From positions 124,001 to 188,000 of the forward strand of contig NZ_JBHMFT010000002.1 in the NCBI RefSeq assembly GCF_051433195.1: 64,000 bases of DNA, read 5' to 3'. The notes below the pieces were generated by a model. It did not search any database and had not been told where the DNA came from. It saw only the letters and a list, made by a program, of their open reading frames with translations. Every line of letters begins with the position of its first letter. The stretch's first letter is position 1. A program made the translations under genes and the position numbers. The DNA comes from Falsiroseomonas sp051433195. Lineage in GTDB: Bacteria; Pseudomonadota; Alphaproteobacteria; Acetobacterales; Acetobacteraceae. Shown here piece by piece: positions 35,565 through 47,752 of the stretch.

Positions 35565-36808
35565 ATGGCCAATTCCCCGCTCCAGCCCGTCCGCGGCACC
35601 CGTGACCTGATCGGCGAGGATTTCCGCGCGCATCATCACGTCACCGCCGCCGCGCGGCGCGTCACCGCGCTGTATGGCTACGAGGAATGGGCGACACCGA
35701 TCTTCGAGAGCACCGGCGTCTTCGCCCGCAGCCTGGGCGAGACCTCCGACGTGGTGTCGAAGGAGATGTACAGCTTCGAGGACCGCGGCGGCGACAGCCT
35801 GACCCTGCGGCCGGAGAACACCGCCGGCATCTGCCGCGCCCTGGTCTCCAACGGCCTGACGCAGTCGAACCTGCCCCGCAAGGTGTTCTACGCCGGCCCG
35901 ATGTTCCGCTACGAGCGGCCGCAGAAGGGCCGCTACCGCCAGTTCCACCAGATCGGCGCCGAGGTGCTCGGCGCCGCGGAGCCGCTGGCGGATGCGGAGG
36001 TGATCGCCGCCGGCTGGCACATCCTGACCGATCTCGGAATCGCCGACGGCGTGGTGCTGGAGATCAACACGCTGGGCGATGCCGAGAGCCGGGACGGCTA
36101 CCGCGCCGCCCTCGTCGCGCATTTCCGGGCGCATGAGGCGGATCTCTCCGCCGACAGCCGGGTGCGGCTGGAGAAGAACCCGATGCGCATCCTCGACAGC
36201 AAGGATGAGGGCGACCGCCGCATCGTCGCCACCGCGCCAACCATCGAGCCGTTCCTGACGCCCGCCGCCGCCGGTTTCTTCGAAGCGGTGCTGCGCCACC
36301 TGGAAACCCTCGGGGTGCCAACCCGGCGCAATCCGCGGATCGTGCGGGGGCTGGACTACTACAGCCACACCGCCTTCGAATTCGTCACCGATCGCCTGGG
36401 CGCCCAGGGCACCGTGATGGCCGGCGGCCGCTACGATGGCCTGGTCGAGGAGATGGGCGGCCCGCCCACCCCCTGCGTCGGCTGGGCCGCCGGGATCGAG
36501 CGCCTGGCCATGCTGATGGCCTCCGCCCCCGCCGCGCCACGCCCCGTCGCGGTGATCCCGGTGGGGGAGGCGCAGGAGGCGGCGGCGCTCGGCCTGCTGC
36601 AATCGCTGCGCCGGGCCGGCGTGGTGGCGGAGATCGCCTACAAGGGCAACCTCAAGCGCCGCATGGAACGCGCCAACAAACTGTCCGCCCGCGCCGCGCT
36701 GATCCTGGGCGAGGACGAGGCGGCCCAGGGCGTGATGCAGCTTCGCGACCTGGATAGCGGGACGCAGGAGACGGTTTCGCTTGCCGAGGCGGTCGCTCGG
36801 CTTTCGGC

Positions 36809-36812
<4 letters not shown>
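35565..36812 (+). CDS. hisS: Histidine--tRNA ligase
   Basis: A 415-residue class II histidyl-tRNA synthetase. Motif 1 and its neighbours are in PVRGTRDLIGEDFR and YGYEEWATPIFEST, motif 2 in GPMFRYERPQKGRYRQFHQIGAEVLG, the histidine motif in RGLDYYSHTAFEF, and motif 3 in GWAAGIERLAML. The ATG at 35565 (MANSPLQ) is the family-like start, ahead of which other in-frame codons add extra residues. prfA overlaps the stop by four bases (ATGA). Confidence 0.96.
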
Positions 36813-37860
<1,048 letters not shown>

Positions 37861-37864
<4 letters not shown>

Positions 37865-38739
37865 ACTGCGAGCCCGGCGAGACCGTCGGCGCCTTCCTCT
37901 GCCAGGCCGGCCAGGTGCTGCGCGCCGCTGCCATCGACAGCCCCCGCCTGGAAGCGCGCCTGCTGCTCGGCCACGCCATGGGCGTGACGGCGGAGGCGCT
38001 GCTGCGCGACCCGCGCGCGCCGGTGCCGCCCGCAGCGGCGGCCCGCTTCGGCCAGGCGCTGCGGGCGCGGCTGGCGCATGTGCCGATGGCCTACATCCTC
38101 GGACGGCAGGGCTTCTGGACCCTGGATCTGGCGGTCTCCCCCGCCACCCTGATCCCCCGCCCCGATTCGGAATCGCTGGTCGAGGCGGCGCTGGCGGCGT
38201 TTCCGGATGCGGCGGCGCCGCTGCGCGTGCTGGATTTCGGCACCGGGACCGGCTGCCTGCTGCTGGCGGTGCTGGCGGAGCGGCCGGCCGCCTTCGGCAT
38301 CGGCGTGGACCTTTCGCCCGCCGCCGCCGCGCTGGCCGCCGGCAATGCCCGGAGCAACGGGCTGGCGGGGCGGGCGGCCTTCCTGGCGGGTGATTGGGCG
38401 GCGGCGCTGGCGGGCCGGTTCGACCTGGTGCTGTCCAACCCGCCCTACATCGAATCGGCCGCCATCGCCGGGCTGATGCCGGAGGTGGCGCGGCATGAAC
38501 CCGCCGGGGCGCTGGATGGCGGCGCGGATGGGCTCATGGCCTACCGGGCGCTGGCCGGCGCGTTGCCGGGGCTGCTGGCGCCGGGTGGAGTCGCGGTGCT
38601 GGAACTCGGCCAGGGGCAGCGCCTGGCGGTGGAGGCGCTGGCCGTTGCCGCGGGCCTCGTCCCGCTGGGGTGCCGGAGCGACCTGGGCGGGGTGGAGCGC
38701 GCCTTGAGTCTCGGAATACCAGGGTCCTCAAAAAAATAG
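37861..38739 (+). CDS. prmC: Release factor glutamine methyltransferase
   Basis: A 292-residue PrmC (HemK), which N5-methylates the GGQ glutamine of release factors. The catalytic NPPY motif is at residues 193-196, and the SAM motif is LDFGTGTGCLLLAVLAE. It starts with GTG overlapping the prfA stop (GTGA), the usual prfA-prmC coupling. The C-terminus ends in Ser-Ser-Lys-Lys within an A-rich run. Confidence 0.95.
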
Positions 38740-38954
38740 TTTGGCGCCACGCCCCGGCGGCACTAAGTTGGCGCGGCGGAGTGGGGCATGCGGATGCGGC
38801 CCGGTTCCGTAGCGGCCGGGCGATGGCGGCGGGGCTGAAGAAACCCCTCTCGCGTGCCGGCCTGCCGCGCAGACGCAAACCGATAATCCAGCGTTCCCGG
38901 TGGGGCCCAGCCCCGGTCCGGCGGCGCGATTGCGAGACGGCGAACGCCAGACCT

Positions 38955-39530
38955 ATGAACATGAAACGCATGCGCGGCCGCGGCGGCAACCGTCACGGCG
39001 GGGGCGGTGGCGGCGGCGGCGGTGGGCCGTATCGCCAGGGCGGCGGGGGCGGCGGCGGAGGTGGCGGTGGCCACCAGCCGATGAACCGCAACCACATCTT
39101 CGACAGCAACGGCCCGGACATGCGCCTGCGTGGCACGGCGCAGCAGCTGTTCGAGAAGTACCTGCAGCTCGGCCGCGACGCGACCGGCGCCAGCGACCGG
39201 GTGATGGCGGAAAGCTATTTCCAGCACGCCGAGCATTATTTCCGCATCCTGAATGCGATGAGCCAGGCGAGCCAGCAGCAGGGTGGCCAGCCTTACCCGC
39301 CGCAGCGCCGCTACCAGGACCAGGACGGCAACGAGGGCCAGCAGCCCTCGGACCAGGCCGAAATGTCGATGTCCAGCTACGGCCAGCAGAACGGCAACGG
39401 CCAGCAGCACGCCAACGGCCAGAACGGCAATGGCACCAATGGCAACGGGGCCAACGGCAATGGCCATGGCCACCAGATGGACCAGGATGGCGACGGCCAG
39501 CAGGACCAGCGCGACCCCCGCGACGACTGA
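38955..39530 (+). CDS. DUF4167 domain protein, Gly/Asn/Gln-rich
   Basis: A 191-residue protein. The N-terminus is basic (MKRMRGRGGNRHG), followed by two glycine tracts, then the conserved DUF4167 core NRNHIFDSNGPDMRLRGTAQQLFEKYLQLGRDA and FQHAEHYFRILNAM. The rest is a low-complexity Asn/Gly/Gln/Asp tail. The family is common in alphaproteobacteria next to prmC and clpB; its basic, disordered ends suggest RNA binding, but no function is proven. The upstream open frame through 38740-38954 looks non-coding. Confidence 0.9.
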   Translation: MNMKRMRGRGGNRHGGGGGGGGGGPYRQGGGGGGGGGGGHQPMNRNHIFDSNGPDMRLRGTAQQLFEKYLQLGRDATGASDRVMAESYFQHAEHYFRILNAMSQASQQQGGQPYPPQRRYQDQDGNEGQQPSDQAEMSMSSYGQQNGNGQQHANGQNGNGTNGNGANGNGHGHQMDQDGDGQQDQRDPRDD

Positions 39531-39548
39531 ACCGGGCGACGACTGAAC
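39520..39548 (+). repeat. 16-base tandem duplication at the DUF4167 stop
   Basis: GCGACGACTGAAC occurs at 39520-39532 and again at 39536-39548, a 16-base period. The first copy contains the stop codon, so the second duplicates it just outside the gene. This looks like replication slippage. Confidence 0.55.
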
Positions 39549-39552
39549 GGCG

Positions 39553-39576
39553 CAGCCCCCCTGATGCGGGGGGCTG
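39553..39576. terminator. Bidirectional hairpin between DUF4167 and MOSC genes
   Basis: CAGCCCCCC (39553-39561) pairs with GGGGGGCTG (39568-39576) around a 6-base loop. It lies in the 52-base gap between convergent genes. The stem is strong and GC-rich but has no clear T tract on either strand, so it may be an intrinsic terminator of reduced efficiency serving both directions. Confidence 0.55.
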
Positions 39577-39582
39577 GTCGCC

Positions 39583-40347
39583 TCAGGCCAGCAATTCGGC
39601 CTGCACCGGCTCCAGCGCATCGCCCAGCGCGACCCGTCCGCCCTCCAGCACCTCCGCATAGACGCCCATGTCCATGTGGCCGAAATGCTCGCGCAGCCAT
39701 TTCTGCGGCTTCGCGTCGCGTTCGGCGGTCGCCGGGTTCACCTCGGTCGCCGGGCAGCGCTGGGTGCGCTTGAACACCCGCAGCCGGGCGCCGCCGAGCA
39801 GGATCTCCCGCCCGATCCAGTCGAATTCGGCGAAGGGCTTGCCGCCGGCCACATGGATGTTGGCGCGGAAGCGGATCGGGTCGAGCGTCATGCCCACCTT
39901 CTCCTCCAGCGCCCGCACCGAATTCAGGCCGAGGATGGACACCGCCTTGGCGGCGATATCGGTGAAGGCGTGGCCCGGCGCCTCGGCGAAGCGCAGCGCG
40001 CCGCGGGCCTCCTCACCGAGGTAGTCGGTCATCCAGGCGGCAGCGGCGCTGCGGCCGGCCTCCGTGCGCAGATCGGCCTCGAAGACCGGCGCCGGCGGGG
40101 CGTGCAGCCGCAGGATGCCATCCTCGTAGCCGGCGCGGATGGCGGCGATGCGGGCATTCGCCATCAGGCAGGCGAAATGGCGCTTCTGCAGCCAGACCGG
40201 CGCGGCCGGGTCGAAGGGGCTGTCGCCCTGGGCGAAGGCGAAGCGGCGGTCATCCGGCAGGCCCTCCCCGGGGCGCAGGTCGACCGCCTCCATCGCCTCG
40301 GGCGACAGGCCCTTCACCGGGTAGCGGGAGATCCGTTCAACGCGCAT
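39583..40347 (-). CDS. MOSC domain-containing protein (YcbX-like)
   Basis: A 254-residue protein. The MOSC N-terminal beta-barrel part starts ERISRYPVKGLSPEAMEAVDL, and the MOSC domain carries the molybdenum-cofactor Cys in RTQRCPATEVNPATAERD. Such proteins reduce N-hydroxylated compounds using molybdopterin. No C-terminal ferredoxin domain is present, unlike E. coli YcbX, so a separate electron donor is needed. It diverges from clpB. Confidence 0.87.
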   Translation of the reverse strand: MRVERISRYPVKGLSPEAMEAVDLRPGEGLPDDRRFAFAQGDSPFDPAAPVWLQKRHFACLMANARIAAIRAGYEDGILRLHAPPAPVFEADLRTEAGRSAAAAWMTDYLGEEARGALRFAEAPGHAFTDIAAKAVSILGLNSVRALEEKVGMTLDPIRFRANIHVAGGKPFAEFDWIGREILLGGARLRVFKRTQRCPATEVNPATAERDAKPQKWLREHFGHMDMGVYAEVLEGGRVALGDALEPVQAELLA

Positions 40348-40357
40348 GCCGAAAGCC

Positions 40358-40387
40358 CTTGAAGCGTTGCGCCTGGACTTACCACAT
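40358..40387 (+). promoter_or_regulatory. Possible RpoH-type promoter of clpB
   Basis: CTTGAAG at 40358-40364 and CCACAT at 40382-40387 resemble the heat-shock -35 and -10 elements, about 18 bases apart, and lie some 75 bases before clpB. The -10 match is imperfect. The idea rests on the fact that clpB is usually RpoH-controlled. Confidence 0.35.
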
Positions 40388-40462
40388 CAAGGGGGAAGGC
40401 GACGCCCTCGCTGCCCGATCGGGGGCGGGGGACGCCAGTCCGCTCAAGAGAGGGACAGTTGG

Positions 40463-43066
<2,604 letters not shown>

Positions 43067-43069
43067 GCC

Positions 43070-43798
43070 TCAGCGCCGCGCTGCCAGCAGCGCGGCGCCG
43101 CGCGCCCGGCCGGCGATGGGCACGGGCAGGCTGCGATAGGCGTCCAGCCCGCGCCCGGCGGTGCCGGCCGGGGCGGCGATGACCATGGCCCGCTCCGCCC
43201 CATTGGACAGGCCGGCGCCGCCGCGGGCACCCAGCCCTGCGGCACCGGCCAGCGCAACCGGCGGGTGCGGCCGGCCCTGTTCCTGCGCCCAGGCGGCCAG
43301 GACCCGGGCCCGGTAGGGCTCCGCCCGCTCCGGCGTCTGGGAATGATAGGCGGCGGCGGCGCGGGTCCAGTCGTTGCGGGTGGCGTTCAGCTCCGTCAGG
43401 AAGCGGGCGGCGTAGGTGGCGTTGGTCAGCGGGTCGAAGGCGGCATCGAGGTTGGCGAAGGCGTCCGGATGGTGGCGCAGGTTCACCTGCATGCAGCCGA
43501 TGTCGATCGAGCGCATGCCGCCGGCCTGCAAGGCCTGCACCCCGGCAATGGCTGCCGCCTTGGTGGGGAAGAATTGCCCGCGTCCCTCGGCATTGATGGT
43601 CCAGGGCCAGGGGTGGAAGGCGCCGCTATCAGGGTCCCGCCGCCCGGATTCGACGCGGCCGATGGCCATCAGCAGCTGCGGCGGCAAGGCGGCGGCGCGC
43701 TCGGCGGCCTGGATGGCGGCGCGGCACAGCAGGCCGGGCTCCGCCCTGGCGGCGGGCGCGGCGAGGATCAGCAGGATCAGCAGGAACAGCGTGCGCAT
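43070..43798 (-). CDS. Lytic transglycosylase-like (SLT) protein, exported
   Basis: A 242-residue periplasmic protein. After a signal peptide (MRTLFLLILLILAAPAARA) comes a lysozyme-like domain with the probable catalytic E50 in LLMAIGRVESGRRD and the downstream blocks GCMQVNLRHHPDAF and AAAYHSQT. It should cleave the peptidoglycan glycan strand. The C-terminal 70 residues are Ala/Gly-rich and without a recognised fold. It converges on clpB with a 3-base gap. Confidence 0.87.
   Translation of the reverse strand: MRTLFLLILLILAAPAARAEPGLLCRAAIQAAERAAALPPQLLMAIGRVESGRRDPDSGAFHPWPWTINAEGRGQFFPTKAAAIAGVQALQAGGMRSIDIGCMQVNLRHHPDAFANLDAAFDPLTNATYAARFLTELNATRNDWTRAAAAYHSQTPERAEPYRARVLAAWAQEQGRPHPPVALAGAAGLGARGGAGLSNGAERAMVIAAPAGTAGRGLDAYRSLPVPIAGRARGAALLAARR
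43073..43098 (+). terminator. Strong hairpin after clpB, inside the end of the convergent gene
   Basis: Two perfect 11-base arms (43073-43083 and 43088-43098) pair around the 4-base loop CCAG, directly after the clpB stop. They also encode the last residues of the convergent transglycosylase gene. No T tract follows. Confidence 0.45.
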
Positions 43799-43836
43799 GG
43801 CCCGCGCACGGCAAGCCCCGTGCCAGGGCCGGCGGT

Positions 43837-44466
43837 TCAGGGCGGGGGTGGCGCGGGCTCCGCCGTGGGCGCCGCCGCCGGCAGTGGCACGGCTTCGACG
43901 GGCGGCACCGAGGCGGCAGGCGGCGCCAGGAGGCCGGCGGCCGGTGCGGGCGGGGGTGCGGGTGCCGGTGCGGGTGCCGGTGCGGGCGCAGGCTCCGGCG
44001 CGGCGGGCTCCGGCAGGGTCTGCGTGTAGTCCGGCACGATGCGCGCCTGGGCGCCGGCGATGACCAGCACGCGCTCCCCCACCGCCAGCGGAATCTCGTC
44101 CCGCTGCGTCACGGACAGCAGCTCGCCGTTGGTCTTGCGGACGATGTATTCCATCGCCGTGGTGTTGCCAGCCACCCGTTCCGTCGCCGCGCCGAACAAC
44201 CCGCCGACCAGCGCGCCGCCGACCGCGCCGATGGCGCCCGTCATGTTGCCGCCCCCGGCCTGGGAGCCGACGATGCCGCCCGCCGCGCCGCCGGTGGCCG
44301 CGCCCGTCGCACCCTCCGCCGTCACGGTGACGCGGCGCTGGCCGATGATGACGGCCTGTTCCACGCGGTTCATCTGCTGCACGGCGCTGGTGGCGTAGTC
44401 GTCCGGCGAGTAGCTCGGCCGGCAGCCGGCCAGGATGAGAAGGAGGAGGAGGGAGATGCGGGCCAT
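43837..44466 (-). CDS. Glycine-zipper lipoprotein
   Basis: A 209-residue predicted outer-membrane lipoprotein. The signal peptide ends in a lipobox LAGC. The middle (about 65-120) is a glycine-zipper 2TM segment, rich in GxxxG (GAATGGAAGGIVGSQAGGG), as in SlyB-type proteins. An SH3-like strand region (RIVPDYTQTL) and a Pro/Ala tail end the chain. Upstream in-frame codons would remove the signal, so the ATG at 44466 is used. It diverges from mmsB. The role is probably in envelope integrity. Confidence 0.82.
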   Translation of the reverse strand: MARISLLLLLILAGCRPSYSPDDYATSAVQQMNRVEQAVIIGQRRVTVTAEGATGAATGGAAGGIVGSQAGGGNMTGAIGAVGGALVGGLFGAATERVAGNTTAMEYIVRKTNGELLSVTQRDEIPLAVGERVLVIAGAQARIVPDYTQTLPEPAAPEPAPAPAPAPAPAPPPAPAAGLLAPPAASVPPVEAVPLPAAAPTAEPAPPPP

Positions 44467-44633
44467 GGCCGCGTTGCTTAGGCCAGCCGGCCCCGCCCTG
44501 TCACCCTCCGCCATCCCCCAGCCTCCCCCGAGCACCGCGCTCATTCCGCGCCCGGATTGCGGCTTCATGCGGGCGGGTGACGAGGGCGCGGCGGCGTCCT
44601 AGCCTTGCCGCCACAACGCGGGAGAAGGCGGCC

Positions 44634-45512
44634 ATGGCACGCATCGGCTTCATCGGGCTCGGCAACATGGGCGCCCCGATGGCGCGCAACCTGGTGCGCG
44701 CGGGCCACGCGGTTGCGGTGTTCGACCTGTCCGCGGCCGCGATGCAGGCGGTGCCCGGCGCCACCATGGCCGAGAGCGCCGCCGCCGCCGCGCTGCAGGC
44801 CGAATTCGTCTTCACCATGCTGCCCGAGGGCCGCCACGTGCGCGACGCGCTGCTGGGGGCGGGCGGAGTCGCCGCCGCGTGCCCGGAGGATGCCGTGCTG
44901 GTGGATTGCTCCACCATCGACGTGGCGACGGCCCGCGCCCTGGCGGCGGAAAGCGGCCGCTTCTTCCTGGATGCGCCGGTGTCCGGCGGGGTGATGGGGG
45001 CGGAGGCCGGGACGCTGACCTTCATGGTGGGCGGCGATGCGGCCGCCTTCACCGCCGCCGAGCCCATCCTGGCGCAGATGGGCCGGGCCGCGATCCATTG
45101 CGGGCAGGCGGGGGCGGGGCAGGCGGCCAAGGCCTGCAACAACATGATGCTGGCGGCGACCATGATCGTGACCGCCGAGGCCTTCGTGCTGGCCGAAAGC
45201 CTCGGGCTTTCGCACCAGGCGCTGTTCGACGTGGCGTCCAAATCCTCGGGGCAGAGCTGGAGCCTGACGACGTATTGCCCGGTGCCGGGGCCGGTGCCGG
45301 GGAGCCCGGCCAACCGGGATTACGCGCCGGGGTTCGCGGCGAGCCTGATGTTGAAGGATCTGGGGCTGGCGGTCGGGGCGGCGCAGGAGGCGGGGCTGGA
45401 CTTGCCGGTGGGGGAGAAGGCGCTGGAGGTTTATCGGAGGTTTGTGGAGGAGGGAGGCGGAAAGAGGGATTTTTCGGGTGTGGTGAGGATGGTGAGGGAC
45501 AGAGCGACATGA
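44634..45512 (+). CDS. mmsB: 3-hydroxyisobutyrate dehydrogenase
   Basis: A 292-residue beta-hydroxyacid dehydrogenase of the valine degradation pathway. The NAD motif GFIGLGNMGAPMARNLVRAGH is at the N-terminus, the substrate-binding FLDAPVSGGVMGAEAGTLTFMVGG and the catalytic Lys in GAGQAAKACNNMM are present. GGGAGAAGG precedes the ATG. An upstream in-frame ATG would add 19 non-family residues. The last 70 bases are unusually purine-rich, and composition shifts sharply after the stop. Confidence 0.93.
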   Translation: MARIGFIGLGNMGAPMARNLVRAGHAVAVFDLSAAAMQAVPGATMAESAAAAALQAEFVFTMLPEGRHVRDALLGAGGVAAACPEDAVLVDCSTIDVATARALAAESGRFFLDAPVSGGVMGAEAGTLTFMVGGDAAAFTAAEPILAQMGRAAIHCGQAGAGQAAKACNNMMLAATMIVTAEAFVLAESLGLSHQALFDVASKSSGQSWSLTTYCPVPGPVPGSPANRDYAPGFAASLMLKDLGLAVGAAQEAGLDLPVGEKALEVYRRFVEEGGGKRDFSGVVRMVRDRAT

Positions 45513-45565
45513 CTGCGCGCGGATATGGCCTGGAAGGCAATCAGACTCGAAGGTAGCCGAGACGG

Positions 45566-46618
45566 ATGACCGTCCCCGAAGAATCGCTCCAGATCTCCGA
45601 CATCAGTAGCGGGGCAATTCGTGTAGCTCAGGAGTTGCACGTGACGGGAGGCATAAGGGCGTTTGGTTCTAGTGCTGGGTTTTGGGCCTGGCATCCGGTT
45701 ACTATCGGCGGAGCCATTCACGCACTGAAGCCTGTACCAATAAATTCTATTTTAAACATAGCAAAAAATCTCGGCGCAGAGCTCTTCGGTGGTAATGAGA
45801 TCAGCGGGCTTGGTGCGTCGCTACATTCTAGAGTTTGGACGCCGCTCGATGGTCCGTATAATGGCCAGCCTCAACCCGCTGATCTGTGGATCAACATTGC
45901 AGCGAACGCTGATCGGGCGGGTGATAGGCGGTATGCCGAGCTCGCGAACCATATTTCCTTCAGTCTGCGCGCGGCTGGGATACGACTTCGGGATGCGTCT
46001 GATCATTATAGGGATCAGCTGCTTGCGGCGATTGAGGAGAAGCGAAAGCCAGGAATTTTGTTCAGTAATCTTCCGCTGAGCGACCTCCAGCTTGCGTTTC
46101 ACTCCGTACTTTCAGAGCTAGGGAGCGCACGAGATTACCTCGGTGTCTTGTTGGGCTACAGCTTTAATGCGCCACCGAGTATTGATGCCATGAATCGGTT
46201 CAAAAGGTGGGTTTCAAAAGCTGCTCATTCAGATTTAAGATTAGAACCGATCGTCGACAAAGTTCTTCGTGGCTACGACCAAACCAGTAGCGACCCCTGG
46301 CTTGCTGACTTGTCTGAATACCGTAACGAATTTCTTCATCGGCGTCCGCTCGGGTCGGGCGAAGGTGCGCGCTGGCTCCGACTTTGCGAGTACGAACGAA
46401 ACGGGGTGATCTACCCTTTTATTGAAATGCCGCTTGGTCCTAGTGATTCGTCAGCGCCCGGTCAGGACTCGCTTCACCGCTTTGTAAGTTTGCAGAGGTG
46501 TATGACGGCGCTTATGCGTGACGCCGCCGCCTCTGCGCGTTACGCTGCTACGCCAGCGCACCTAGGGGCGCAGCAGATGCCGTGGGAGCCTAGCGTGGAC
46601 TGGACCACGAAAGGCTGA
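45566..46618 (+). CDS. Orphan protein with HEPN-type RX4H motif, AT-richer than its neighbours
   Basis: A 350-residue protein I cannot assign to a named family. Residues 247-259 read LSEYRNEFLHRRP; R253 and H258 give the RX4H (RNxxxH) motif of HEPN ribonucleases, set in a helix as expected. The surrounding predicted helices (about 150-260) suit a four-helix HEPN bundle. There is no signal peptide or membrane segment. Codon use is unlike the rest of the window: TTA, AAT and AAA codons are frequent, and the DNA is visibly far less GC-rich. It follows mmsB after 53 bases and converges on a RES toxin gene. It looks horizontally acquired; a defence or toxin role is a guess from the motif and neighbours. 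Confidence 0.7.
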   Translation: MTVPEESLQISDISSGAIRVAQELHVTGGIRAFGSSAGFWAWHPVTIGGAIHALKPVPINSILNIAKNLGAELFGGNEISGLGASLHSRVWTPLDGPYNGQPQPADLWINIAANADRAGDRRYAELANHISFSLRAAGIRLRDASDHYRDQLLAAIEEKRKPGILFSNLPLSDLQLAFHSVLSELGSARDYLGVLLGYSFNAPPSIDAMNRFKRWVSKAAHSDLRLEPIVDKVLRGYDQTSSDPWLADLSEYRNEFLHRRPLGSGEGARWLRLCEYERNGVIYPFIEMPLGPSDSSAPGQDSLHRFVSLQRCMTALMRDAAASARYAATPAHLGAQQMPWEPSVDWTTKG

Positions 46619-46633
46619 AGCGAGCGAACCTCG

Positions 46634-47092
46634 TTACCGCTCGAAAATCCGCGGATCCATCCTCACTGCCTGCTCCGCCCCAACCCAAATCCGGGCCGAG
46701 TCCGGATGCCCCGGATTCACCACCACATTCTCATCCCTTCCCCCCGTGACCACAGACGCCACGATCAGCAGCGCCGACCTTCCCTCCCGCAGCCACGCCC
46801 CCCCAAACGCCTGCGCCACCGAGACCTCGAACGGATCATCCCACCCCGGATGCCGCCCCGGCTCGAACCGCTCCCGCGACACATCCTCAGGCACCTCCGC
46901 CACCACGCAGCGCGCCGCACTCGGTGGGCTTTTCCGGTTGGCGTGGACCAGCACTTCCACCAGGCACAGCGCGAAGCTCGTGCCGGTGTAGATCGCCGCC
47001 AGCCCGGGCGGATTCCAGCGTTGCCCGAACAGCCGGGCGCCCTCGCCGGACCAGATCGGGTGCGGCCCCGTGACAATGCGCCAAAGGCGCAC
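46634..47092 (-). CDS. RES-domain toxin
   Basis: A 152-residue RES-family toxin (ParT/MbcT group), which degrades NAD+ or ADP-ribosylates a target. The signature is complete: WRIV at the start, GEGARLFGQRWNPPGLAAIYTGTSFALCLVEVLVH with the Arg, Tyr and Glu of the active site, and the C-terminal Ser-containing NPGHPDSARIWV. It starts with GTG three bases after the antitoxin stop, the usual order. It should be held inactive by the adjacent Xre/ParS-type antitoxin. Confidence 0.9.
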   Translation of the reverse strand: MRLWRIVTGPHPIWSGEGARLFGQRWNPPGLAAIYTGTSFALCLVEVLVHANRKSPPSAARCVVAEVPEDVSRERFEPGRHPGWDDPFEVSVAQAFGGAWLREGRSALLIVASVVTGGRDENVVVNPGHPDSARIWVGAEQAVRMDPRIFER

Positions 47093-47095
47093 GCG

Positions 47096-47683
47096 CTACA
47101 GCGCCAGCCCGTATTCCAGCGCGTTCAGAACCTGCTCCGTCCGCCGCGTGCCGAGGTCGGTGCGGGCCGCGTCCACCGGGCTGCGCCCGTCCAGCGCAGG
47201 ATGCGGCGTGGTCATGAACTCCCGCGCCTCCGCCTCCGAGCCCAGGGCGCGGCGGGCATGGACGAACAGCCGGGCCACCCGTTCGGTCCGCTCGCTTTCC
47301 TGCGGCGAAAGCTGCGTGGCGCGGCGCTCCAGCGTCGTCTTCGGCACCACGCCCCATTCCAGGCTCGCGGCGCGGGCCTTGTCGCCGCCGGCCAGTGATT
47401 CCGCCACATGCCGCAGCGCCTGCCGCGGCAGCCCGCGTTCCACCGCCTTCTCGATCAGCGCCGGGGAGGGCAGGGAGACGCGGCGAGACCCGAGGTCCAG
47501 CTTCGTCCCGCGCCCTTCGTTCGGGCCAAACCCGGCAAAAGTCTGGTCCGCCCGCGCCTCGACCATCTCCAGGGTGGCGTCGCCGAGGTGGATCACGAAA
47601 TCGCCCTCCCGATTCGAGCCCTCCGGGATGAAGGCGATGCCCATCAGCGCGGCCACCGCCTGGGCGTCGTAGTTGGTGAGCAT
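47096..47683 (-). CDS. Xre/MbcA/ParS-type antitoxin with N-terminal extension
   Basis: A 195-residue antitoxin. Residues 75-125 form the degenerate Xre HTH (LPRQALRHVAESLAGG, GVVPKTTLERRATQLS), and residues 130-195 form the DUF2384 toxin-binding domain (RLFVHARRALGSEAEAREFMTTPHPALDGRSPVDAARTDLG). The first 70 residues (from MLTNYDAQAVAALMG) are an extension that typical ParS proteins of about 130-150 residues lack, and I do not recognise it. It is read from a clear promoter with an embedded operator. Confidence 0.87.
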   Translation of the reverse strand: MLTNYDAQAVAALMGIAFIPEGSNREGDFVIHLGDATLEMVEARADQTFAGFGPNEGRGTKLDLGSRRVSLPSPALIEKAVERGLPRQALRHVAESLAGGDKARAASLEWGVVPKTTLERRATQLSPQESERTERVARLFVHARRALGSEAEAREFMTTPHPALDGRSPVDAARTDLGTRRTEQVLNALEYGLAL

Positions 47684-47695
47684 GCTGCCTGGTCT

Positions 47696-47739
47696 CCGAC
47701 CACATGGGGCAAGATATGGCCCCAGGTGGTCGGTTGCAA
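47696..47739 (-). promoter_or_regulatory. Promoter with operator for the RES/Xre pair
   Basis: Arms CCGACCACATGGGGC (47696-47710) and GCCCCAGGTGGTCGG (47719-47733) form a 15-base inverted repeat with one mismatch around an 8-base AT-rich spacer. On the minus strand TTGCAA (47739-47734) and TATCTT (47716-47711) lie exactly 17 bases apart, so the operator covers the promoter. It begins 13 bases before the antitoxin ATG. This is the arrangement of an autoregulated toxin-antitoxin operon. Confidence 0.75.
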
Positions 47740-47752
47740 GGAAACGTCGCGC

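Noticed and set aside
46621..46643. Six-base-pair hairpin between the HEPN-like and RES genes as terminator
   Set aside because: Short stem, 11-base loop and no T tract on the plus strand; likely chance.
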